This document shows positions 35,306 through 42,528 of a stretch of DNA of 64,000 nucleotides, piece after piece; the first letter of the stretch is position 1; every line of letters starts with the position of its first letter. The translations under genes were made by a program, and so were the position numbers. Under the pieces are notes generated by a model, which ran no database searches, was not told the DNA's origin, and was given only the letters and a program-made list of their open reading frames with translations. The DNA lies in NCBI RefSeq assembly GCF_001277195.1, contig NZ_CP012268.1, positions 124,001 through 188,000 on the forward strand, given 5' to 3'. This DNA is from Cronobacter muytjensii ATCC 51329 (GTDB lineage: Bacteria > Pseudomonadota > Gammaproteobacteria > Enterobacterales > Enterobacteriaceae).

Positions 35306-36499
35306 GTGTTTCAGAATGTTGACGCCTACGCCGGCGACCCCATCCTTTCGCTCATGGAACGCTTTAAAGAAGACTCGCGTGGCGACAAAGTGAACCTGAG
35401 TATCGGCCTCTATTACAACGAACAGGGCATTATCCCGCAGCTACAGGCCGTAACGCAGGCTGAGGCACGTCTTAACGCGCAGCCGCACGGCGCTTCGCTT
35501 TATCTCCCGATGGAAGGGCTTAACGCCTACCGCGGCGCCATCGCGCCGCTGTTGTTCGGCGCCGATCATCCGGCTCTGACCGCGGGCCGTATCGCCAGCA
35601 TTCAGACGGTAGGCGGGTCGGGCGCGCTGAAAATCGGCGCCGATTTCCTTAAGCGTTACTTCCCACATTCCCGCGTCTGGGTGAGCGATCCCACCTGGGA
35701 AAACCACGTCGCGATTTTCAGCGGCGCTGGCTTTGAAGTAAGCACTTACCCCTGGTTTGATGAGGAAACCAACGGCGTGCGTTTCGACGCGCTGCTGGCA
35801 ACGCTCAACACGCTGCCTGCGCGCGACATCGTGCTGCTGCATCCGTGCTGCCATAACCCGACCGGCGCCGATCTTACCAACGCCCAGTGGGATGCGGTGG
35901 TCGAGGTGCTGAAAGCGCGTGAACTGATCCCATTCCTGGATATCGCCTATCAGGGCTTTGGCGCGGGGATGGAAGAAGACGCGTACGCGATCCGCGCTAT
36001 TGCCAGCGCCGGTCTCCCCGCGTTAGTCAGCAATTCGTTTTCGAAAATCTTTTCGCTGTATGGCGAGCGCGTGGGCGGGCTGTCGGTGGTCTGTGACGAC
36101 GCGCAAACCGCCGCGCGCGTGCTTGGCCAGCTCAAAGCGACCGTGCGACGCAACTACTCCAGCCCGCCGAATTTCGGCGCGCAGGTGGTCGCGACCGTGC
36201 TTACCGACGCCGCGCTGAAAGCGCAGTGGCTCGCGGAAGTTGAGGCGATGCGCTGTCGCATTCTGGAGATGCGCCAGGCGCTGGTGGAAGTGCTGAAAAC
36301 CGAAGTGCCGGGGCGTAATTTCGATTACCTGCTGAAGCAGCGCGGCATGTTCAGCTATACCGGCCTCAGCGCCGCGCAGGTTGACCGTCTTCGTGACGAG
36401 TTCGGTGTTTATCTCATCAGCAGCGGTCGTATGTGCGTGGCGGGTCTTAACCGCAGCAACGTGCAGCAGGTTGCGCAGGCGTTCGCCGCCGTCATGTAA
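35306..36499 (+). CDS. tyrB: Aromatic amino acid aminotransferase TyrB
   Basis: TyrB performs the final transamination for tyrosine and phenylalanine and also acts in leucine synthesis. The 397-residue product equals E. coli TyrB. PLP lysine is in S-N-S-F-S-K-I-F-S (about residue 247), with aldehyde-contacting N-P-T-G-A-D-L and R-M-C-V-A-G-L near the C terminus. It starts with GTG, preceded by TCTGGAGAA. TyrR boxes are expected from E. coli but I could not identify one with confidence in the 259 bp upstream. Confidence 0.96.
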   Translation: MFQNVDAYAGDPILSLMERFKEDSRGDKVNLSIGLYYNEQGIIPQLQAVTQAEARLNAQPHGASLYLPMEGLNAYRGAIAPLLFGADHPALTAGRIASIQTVGGSGALKIGADFLKRYFPHSRVWVSDPTWENHVAIFSGAGFEVSTYPWFDEETNGVRFDALLATLNTLPARDIVLLHPCCHNPTGADLTNAQWDAVVEVLKARELIPFLDIAYQGFGAGMEEDAYAIRAIASAGLPALVSNSFSKIFSLYGERVGGLSVVCDDAQTAARVLGQLKATVRRNYSSPPNFGAQVVATVLTDAALKAQWLAEVEAMRCRILEMRQALVEVLKTEVPGRNFDYLLKQRGMFSYTGLSAAQVDRLRDEFGVYLISSGRMCVAGLNRSNVQQVAQAFAAVM

Positions 36500-36507
36500 C
36501 TTTTCTC

Positions 36508-36533
36508 AAAGCGCTGCTTCGCAGCGCTTTTTC
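36508..36533 (+). terminator. Intrinsic terminator of tyrB
   Basis: AAAGCGCTG/CAGCGCTTT stem around a CTTCG-type loop, followed by a T-rich tail. Confidence 0.88.
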
Positions 36534-36931
36534 CTCTTTTAACGCCACCGGGATTGCGTCAATTCTTAATGATTACCCGTTAATTTGTAAGCAGGATGAA
36601 ATATATTAATTTAATAAGTCAGCCTCAAGTTACTTTCTCAAATTAACGTAAAACTCACCCGCACCCTTTTCGCGAGCTTTAGTGGAGTCTGTTTTACGCA
36701 TCTGTTTATTTATGGATGCGCTAATCACGCATTGCCGCCTCAATTATTTGCGGCTCTTATTCCCCTTTTTCATTTCTCCGCAGACTTATTCGCACTTTCT
36801 TACAGGTTTTCTTTGCGATGCCGGAAGCGGCACTATATATCTGCCGGCTATTTTTTATTACAGGATCAGGGAAGCCGTTTACGTCGCGCGTATAAACGGA
36901 AGCCGGGAACAGGGATCGTTAAGGAATTCAT
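36534..36931 (+). promoter_or_regulatory. AT-rich region upstream of the TPS transporter gene
   Basis: No convincing gene. E. coli has aphA in the tyrB-yjbQ interval. The sequence is clearly poorer in GC than the flanks (for example around 36570-36660), as expected for a horizontally acquired block or H-NS target. A 108-codon open frame here has no ribosome site and runs out of frame into the transporter gene. Confidence 0.45.
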
Positions 36932-38614
36932 GTGAGTGTTCGTCGTTCAAGCGTCTGTATCGCGATTATTTCAGTACTGGCTGGCGTTCATTCCCCGGCT
37001 TATGCTGAAGTCATGGCGAACCAGCAGGCATTAAACCAGCAACAACAGAATGAAGCCCGGCATGACAGCCTTGCTACTGAAAGTAAATCCTTACTTTCTG
37101 GCTCAAAGGATGAACATAAAGCGGGTCTGAACCTGCCAGATGAAAATCCCTGTTACCCTATTAATAATATTTTGTTTGAAAATAAAAATGCTGTCGCGCA
37201 CTGGATGACCTTTCGGGATATCGTCCTGAGCGTGAAGGGAAAATGCATCGGTATTAATGGCCTGAAAGCCCTTCGTAACGCGGTGCAAAACCGCCTGATT
37301 GAACATGGCTATATCACAACGCGGGTCTTGATCCCCGCGCAGGATCTCAAAAGCGGCACGCTAACCTTTCACATTCTTCCCGGTACGATTAGCGATATTG
37401 TCTTCAAAGATGATTCCGGTAAATACATACATGCCATCAATAATTTTCCGGAAAAAAAAGGCGATGTGCTGGATTTACGCGGTCTTGAACAGGGGCTTGA
37501 GAATTTACAGCGCACGCCAGGCTCGAACGCCAGTATTCATTTACTTCCCGGTACGAAACCTGGCGAGACGCGGGTAGAGGTTACGCGTACGCAGCCCAAA
37601 CACTGGCGGCTCGGCGCGTGGGCGGATGATGCCGGCAGCAAATATACAGGACGCTACCAGAGCGGGCTGGCGTTTTACCTCGATAATCTGACTTCACTGA
37701 ATGATATGTTTTACGCCGCCTATGGCGGAGGGCTAAAAAATCTGGATGGCCGCCGCAGCGATAACGTCTCGGCGTTTTATTCCGTTCCGTGGGGCTACTG
37801 GCTGCTTGAACTTTATGGCAGCAAGTACCGTTATACCCAGACTATCCATGACGGCGCGTTTAGTTATCTCTACAGCGGGATCGAAAAATATCGCAGCGCC
37901 CAGTTAAGCCGCGTGATTTATCGCAGCAACAGTCAGAAAACCACGCTGGCGTTGAAGGCTTTTCGCCGGGACTCCACATACCTGCTTAACGATGTGGAAA
38001 TCGAGGTGCAGCGGCGCAAAACCAGCAACTGGAAACTGTCGCTGGAGCACCTGGCGTATCTTTCTTTCGGCCAGATAAAAGCCCGTCTCGGCTACCAGAA
38101 GGCCGCGCACTGGTTTAACGAACAGGCGGATGCCGAAGAGGAAGTGGGCAATGCCGATGCGCAGGCGCGTATTCTCACGCTGGGCGTTGATGGCTCGTTT
38201 CCGTTCCGCGCAGGTAACCTCTCGATGAGTTATGAGCCGCATTTTATGTCGCAGACTTCGCCGGATCGCCTGACGCAGCCGGATAAATTTACCATCGGCA
38301 ACCGCTGGACGGTACGCGGCTTTGACGGAGAGACGACACTGTATGCGGATAAAGGCTGGTATTTGCGCAACGATATCAACCTCAACCTGCCGCTGTGGGG
38401 CGTACAGCCTTATATGGGCGTGGATTATGGCGAAGTTAAAGGCTCGAAAAACGACTACTGGAGCGGAAAGCGCATCGCGGGCGCTGTGCTCGGCGTGCGG
38501 GGAGTGAAAGGCAAATTCGGGTACGATCTTTTCGCTGGCGCGCCGCTCTTAAAACCTGACAACATGCATACCAGCCCGTTCACGCTAGGCTTTGCAATGC
38601 AGTGGCAATACTGA
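36932..38614 (+). CDS. Two-partner secretion transporter (TpsB; FhaC/ShlB/HecB family)
   Basis: A 560-residue outer-membrane transporter of the Omp85/TpsB family that exports a TpsA exoprotein. A signal peptide ends P-A-Y-A|E (residue 25), then comes a Gln-rich N-terminal helix (27-60), POTRA domains from about residue 72 to 220 with cysteines 74 and 105 and the G-Y-I-T-T-R-V-L-I-P-A-Q-D-L block, and a barrel to the end with the conserved loop-6 V-R-G-F at 461-464. The start is GTG with AAGGAATTC before it. Its probable substrate is encoded 1.4 kb downstream, beyond yjbQ and yjbR. Confidence 0.92.
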   Translation: MSVRRSSVCIAIISVLAGVHSPAYAEVMANQQALNQQQQNEARHDSLATESKSLLSGSKDEHKAGLNLPDENPCYPINNILFENKNAVAHWMTFRDIVLSVKGKCIGINGLKALRNAVQNRLIEHGYITTRVLIPAQDLKSGTLTFHILPGTISDIVFKDDSGKYIHAINNFPEKKGDVLDLRGLEQGLENLQRTPGSNASIHLLPGTKPGETRVEVTRTQPKHWRLGAWADDAGSKYTGRYQSGLAFYLDNLTSLNDMFYAAYGGGLKNLDGRRSDNVSAFYSVPWGYWLLELYGSKYRYTQTIHDGAFSYLYSGIEKYRSAQLSRVIYRSNSQKTTLALKAFRRDSTYLLNDVEIEVQRRKTSNWKLSLEHLAYLSFGQIKARLGYQKAAHWFNEQADAEEEVGNADAQARILTLGVDGSFPFRAGNLSMSYEPHFMSQTSPDRLTQPDKFTIGNRWTVRGFDGETTLYADKGWYLRNDINLNLPLWGVQPYMGVDYGEVKGSKNDYWSGKRIAGAVLGVRGVKGKFGYDLFAGAPLLKPDNMHTSPFTLGFAMQWQY

Positions 38615-38741
38615 GCGCCGCGCCAGATTTACGCTTCTTGCGAAAGTGATGTGTAAAATGACAGCATAACGCCAGCGGAATTTTGCCTTTTGCCGCGTAG
38701 TCTGCACACTTAGAGGGTAACGATTTTTAAGGGAGCAGCGT

Positions 38742-39164
38742 ATGTGGTTTCAACAAACCCTGACATTAACAGCCAGACCGCGGGGTTTTCACCTTATTAC
38801 TGATGAAATCGTCAGCCAGCTTCCCGCGCTTGCGCAGGTGCAGACGGGGTTGCTGCATCTGCTGCTTCAGCACACCTCAGCCTCTCTGACGCTCAACGAA
38901 AATTGCGATCCCTCGGTACGCCGGGATATGGAGCGCCATTTTCTTAAAGCCGCGCCTGAAAACGCGTCCTATGAACATGACGACGAAGGGCCGGACGATA
39001 TGCCCGCGCACATTAAATCCTCCACCCTGGGGGTTTCCTTACTGTTGCCGGTAAAGCAGGGACGCCTGCTACTCGGCACCTGGCAGGGGATCTGGCTTGG
39101 GGAACATCGCAATCATGGCGGCTCGCGCAGGGTAGTCGCGACGCTTCAAGGAGAATCCTTATGA
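38742..39164 (+). CDS. yjbQ: YjbQ (UPF0047) protein
   Basis: A 140-residue member of UPF0047 (138 in E. coli). Conserved H-L-L-L-Q-H-T-S-A-S-L-T-L-N-E-N and the later G-T-W-Q-G-I-W-L-G-E-H motif carry histidine and glutamate residues suggestive of a metal site. Some family members show thiamine phosphate synthase activity in vitro; the physiological role is unclear. It overlaps yjbR by four bases (ATGA). The gene lies between the two TPS genes but belongs to the core E. coli order. Confidence 0.93.
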   Translation: MWFQQTLTLTARPRGFHLITDEIVSQLPALAQVQTGLLHLLLQHTSASLTLNENCDPSVRRDMERHFLKAAPENASYEHDDEGPDDMPAHIKSSTLGVSLLLPVKQGRLLLGTWQGIWLGEHRNHGGSRRVVATLQGESL

Positions 39165-39514
39165 CCCATTCTGAATTACTGGATTACTGCATGAAAAAAC
39201 CGGGCGCTGAGCAAAGCGAGCATCGCGACTGGCAAGCGGCGCAAATAAAAGTCGGCGACGTGATGTTCGCGATGGTGCATGAGGCTGACCAGCGTCCTGC
39301 CGTGTCGCTGAAAACGAGCCCGGAGCTGGCGGAGCTGCTGCGCCAGGAGCATAAAGATGTCTTTCCCAGCGCGCAGCTCAATAAAGCGCACTGGAGCACG
39401 GTTTATCTTGACGGTAACTTACCGGATTCGCAGATCTACTATCTGGTCGACGCGTCGTATCAGCAGGCGCTCGGGCTGTTGCCTGAACAAACCCGACAGC
39501 AGCTTTCGGTATAA
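39161..39514 (+). CDS. yjbR: YjbR, MmcQ/YjbR family DNA-binding-like protein
   Basis: A 117-residue protein (118 in E. coli) of the MmcQ/YjbR family, which has a CyaY-like fold and has been proposed to bind DNA. Typical segments are H-W-S-T-V-Y-L-D-G and D-S-Q-I-Y-Y-L-V-D-A-S-Y. It is translationally coupled to yjbQ. Function not established. Confidence 0.93.
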   Translation: MTHSELLDYCMKKPGAEQSEHRDWQAAQIKVGDVMFAMVHEADQRPAVSLKTSPELAELLRQEHKDVFPSAQLNKAHWSTVYLDGNLPDSQIYYLVDASYQQALGLLPEQTRQQLSV

Positions 39515-40023
39515 GGCATTTGCGCGGGCACAGACCCGCGCATTGGGTTTGAGCGTATGTTTCTGAGCCGCAGAAACCGGCGACGGTTATGCTGCCTGAA
39601 GCAGATAAAAATGATGTTTTGTCTGAATATAAACCCGCGCTGAAATTAACGTCAGGGTTGATATGTCTCTTTTGCTGAATGCGTCTGGCCCTCAATGTCA
39701 GGCAGTTCCTTTTTTATTGTGAATAAATCAAAAGCGTTCTTAAATACACTTCCTTCCCCTGTTCTCTGATTGTTTTGCAATATATTGAACATTTAGTGCG
39801 TCATTAAAATAACTGAGGTTTTTTGTTCGTTGGTTATGTATTCATGTGAGTTATTTGTCTCGGCGAGAATAATTGCGGCTTGTTTTTGGTTTCATATTTA
39901 AAAGATATAATTGAAGCGGTAATTATGACGCGCATGTTTTTATTATGAATTGTACGGCATTAATAAATGGCATGAATTTGTACGTCATATTGCCCTGGAA
40001 TTGAACAGAAAAAGGAAAAGGAA
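39515..40023 (+). promoter_or_regulatory. AT-rich region upstream of the TPS exoprotein gene
   Basis: About 500 bp without a gene. From 39700 it is strongly AT-rich with many TTATT/AATAA stretches, unlike yjbR. The very strong ribosome site AAAAAGGAAAAGGAA precedes the exoprotein start. Several -10-like hexamers exist (TATAAT-like around 39900-39910), but none can be chosen with confidence. No second gene copy, terminator or tRNA is evident. Confidence 0.4.
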
Positions 40024-42384
40024 ATGAAAAACAGGAAAGAAGTAAAAAGCGTAGCTAAGCATACGCTTTATGCGAAAATGGGCCCGGTTTGCTTCGCGAC
40101 GCTTTTAGCACTGGGGATGGTTGAATCGGCGAAAGCGGCGATTACCGCAGATACCAGCGCGGCAAATCAGCCAGGCATTCATACTGGCGCAAATGGCGCA
40201 ACGGTTGTCGATATCAACAAAGCCAGCGAGCAGGGCGTTTCGCACAATATTTACTCTGAATTTAATGTAGACAAAAATGGCGTAGTGCTGAACAACAGCA
40301 CGGCTAACACCTCTACCCAGCTCGCTGGCAACATCGACGCTAACAGCAATCTCGCCGGTAACAGCGCGACGATTATCCTTAACGAAGTGCGTTCGTCCGA
40401 CCCAAGCCAGTTGAACGGTATGGTGGAAGTGGCAGGCAAATCTGCTCAGGTTATTATCGCTAACCCGTCAGGCATTACCTGCGACGGCTGCGGTTTCATT
40501 AATACTAACCATGCCTCGCTGACGACAGGGACGCCAACTTTTGATGACGATGGGAAACTGACCGGCGTAAAAGTGGACAAAGGCGAAATCGTTATTACTG
40601 GCGCAGGTATGGATGTCGGTAATGATGGCAAGCCGGCGTACACCGATATCGTGGCCCGCTCCGTGAAACTGAACGGGGAATTGCAGGCTAAAAATCTCAC
40701 CATCGTGACCGGCACCAACAGCATTGATGCTAAGGGTAAAGTCACGAAACTGGATTCAGATGGCGATAAGCCGGAACTGGCGCTGGACGTTTCTGCTCTG
40801 GGTTCAATGTATGCCGGCAAAATTAAAATGATCGGTACTGAAGAAGGCGTTGGCGTTCGTCTTGATCACGCCAATATCATTGCTGATGACAATTTGAGCA
40901 TTGATGTTGAGGGGCAGTTAACCAATCACGGCGGCCTGATCGCAGCGGGTAAACAAGGAAATATCAGCGCCGCATCCCTGGTGAATAATAACGCAGAGAT
41001 TCGCTCTGAAGATGTTTTGAATATTCAGACCAATGAAGGTGGTGAAATTCAAAACCGTGGCGGCGAAATAACAGGTCGTAGCGTTAATATCCGCAGCGCT
41101 AATTTTGATAACGAAAGCGGCCATGTAGAGTCAAAAGGCACCCTCTCCATGAACGGTTCAACGCTTAATAATAAAGGTGGCCAGATTCAGAGTGGCGATG
41201 ATGCCTGGCTTAACTATAACTATCACAACCGGCTTGAACCGGAAGTCATCAGCCTTGATAATGAACAGGGCGTGATCGCTTCTGATGGTAACCTCAGTAT
41301 CGCTGCCACAGTGCTTAATAATAATGCAGGTTTGATAGAGGCGCATAATACTCTCGCGTTAAGTGGTGTTACCCTGATTAATACTAATAGCGGCGATTTC
41401 GTTTCTAAGGAAGACTGGAGCCGTAATTACCATAATGACGGCGGGATCTACTCTGGTGAAGGGGATGTCAGAGACACCCATAATCGTTATGGCGGCCCGA
41501 CTTCTACTATTGCTTATGGTACTATTAACAATGAAAATGGCCGTATTTTCTCTACAGGCGAGAATACGCAGCTTTATTTAAATGGGAATGGCGCGCTCGA
41601 TAATAAAAACGGCGAAATAAACTCAGCAAATACCCTGAATATTGTTTATGGCACGACGGTGGATAACAGCAGTGGCGTTATCAAAGGCAAGAAAGATGTC
41701 GTCATTGCTGGCAATAATTTTGTTTCAGATTCATCAAGCGTTATTACTGCGGGCCGCGACGCTACTTTTAGCGTCTATAACCGCTTTGCAAACGAAGGCC
41801 TGATTCAGGCTGGTAATAATTTTAAACTGGATATGCGTGGTGGGCACGGCCCGGTATCTACCGATAATTACAACAGCGGTAAGATTGTGGCGGCTAACCA
41901 GGTTCAGTTTCAGACCCAGCAGCATGACTTCGTGAACCAGGGGGAAATTAACGGCGCGAATGGCATTAGCTGGACGGGTGATAAGGTAACGAACAAAGGT
42001 ACTATCGCCAGCAATGGCGACGTCTATTTCTCCGTTAAAAAGCTGACGAATGCTAAAGGTGCATCTATCAGCGGCGAAGAAGTGATTACCGCAGCCAATA
42101 CAATCGTTGATAATCAGGGAACCATTACCCCTGATTACGTTCCGCAACCGCAACCGCAACCAGGCCCGCAGCCGCGTCCTGAGCCGCAGCCACGTCCTGA
42201 GCCGCAGCCGCGTCCTGAGCCGCAGCCACATCCTGAGCCTCAACCTCAACCGCGCCCTGATGATTATCATGTCCCGGTTAATCCGCAACCACAGCCACAG
42301 CCGCAAGTGCAGCCAGTACCGAGCGATATCGCCCACCCGGCGAACAATAATAGTAGTGGTAGCGCTACTTACTACCGCCGTTAA
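40024..42384 (+). CDS. Short TpsA exoprotein (filamentous haemagglutinin-like) with proline-rich tail
   Basis: A 786-residue secreted protein. An extended signal peptide ends S-A-K-A (about residue 38). The TPS (haemagglutination activity) domain spans about 39-290, with N-P-S-G at 147-150 and C-D-G-C at 153-156 as in typical N-P-N-G-I-T-C-x-G-C exoproteins. Residues ~290-700 are beta-helix repeats with many N-N-x-G turns. Residues ~707-747 are Pro-Gln-Arg-Glu repeats, followed by a short tail ending S-A-T-Y-Y-R-R. There is no CdiA-CT, VENN motif or toxin domain, and no immunity gene follows. It is much shorter than FhaB or CdiA. Likely a small adhesin. Confidence 0.9.
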   Translation: MKNRKEVKSVAKHTLYAKMGPVCFATLLALGMVESAKAAITADTSAANQPGIHTGANGATVVDINKASEQGVSHNIYSEFNVDKNGVVLNNSTANTSTQLAGNIDANSNLAGNSATIILNEVRSSDPSQLNGMVEVAGKSAQVIIANPSGITCDGCGFINTNHASLTTGTPTFDDDGKLTGVKVDKGEIVITGAGMDVGNDGKPAYTDIVARSVKLNGELQAKNLTIVTGTNSIDAKGKVTKLDSDGDKPELALDVSALGSMYAGKIKMIGTEEGVGVRLDHANIIADDNLSIDVEGQLTNHGGLIAAGKQGNISAASLVNNNAEIRSEDVLNIQTNEGGEIQNRGGEITGRSVNIRSANFDNESGHVESKGTLSMNGSTLNNKGGQIQSGDDAWLNYNYHNRLEPEVISLDNEQGVIASDGNLSIAATVLNNNAGLIEAHNTLALSGVTLINTNSGDFVSKEDWSRNYHNDGGIYSGEGDVRDTHNRYGGPTSTIAYGTINNENGRIFSTGENTQLYLNGNGALDNKNGEINSANTLNIVYGTTVDNSSGVIKGKKDVVIAGNNFVSDSSSVITAGRDATFSVYNRFANEGLIQAGNNFKLDMRGGHGPVSTDNYNSGKIVAANQVQFQTQQHDFVNQGEINGANGISWTGDKVTNKGTIASNGDVYFSVKKLTNAKGASISGEEVITAANTIVDNQGTITPDYVPQPQPQPGPQPRPEPQPRPEPQPRPEPQPHPEPQPQPRPDDYHVPVNPQPQPQPQVQPVPSDIAHPANNNSSGSATYYRR
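42142..42258 (+). repeat. 18-bp coding minisatellite in the exoprotein gene
   Basis: Imperfect 18-bp units (consensus GAGCCGCAGCCACGTCCT, encoding E-P-Q-P-R-P) are repeated in tandem four times, flanked by CCGCAACCG-type six-base repeats. In-frame gain or loss would change the length of the proline-rich stalk without breaking the frame. Confidence 0.85.
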
Positions 42385-42406
42385 TCCTCTCCCTTAAGAG
42401 AAGTTA

Positions 42407-42434
42407 AATGCCCTGCTTTGCGGGGCATTTTTTA
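42407..42434 (+). terminator. Intrinsic terminator of the exoprotein gene
   Basis: AATGCCC/GGGCATT stem around CTGCTTTGCG, followed by six T, 20 bp after the stop. Confidence 0.88.
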
Positions 42435-42491
42435 TAGGGCAAGAAGACGGGTTAAACGCGGCTTCGGAGAATAAGGGTAGGGGGAATTCAG

Positions 42492-42523
42492 AATAAAAAA
42501 ATCCGGGCCTGCTGACCCGGATT
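42492..42523 (-). terminator. Intrinsic terminator of uvrA
   Basis: On the minus strand AATCCGGGTC.../GGCCCGGATT with a CAGCA loop and a run of seven T, just after the uvrA stop. Confidence 0.88.
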
Positions 42524-42528
42524 ATAAT

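Noticed and set aside
36682..37008. 108-codon frame upstream of the TPS transporter
   Set aside because: No ribosome site, no recognisable domain and it overlaps the transporter start in another frame.
42142..42258. Repeat array as CRISPR
   Set aside because: Repeats are in-frame 18-bp coding units without unique spacers, and no cas genes are present.
42142..42384. CDI (contact-dependent inhibition) toxin tail and immunity gene
   Set aside because: The exoprotein ends shortly after the proline-rich stalk; no VENN-like motif, toxin domain or small downstream gene before the terminator.
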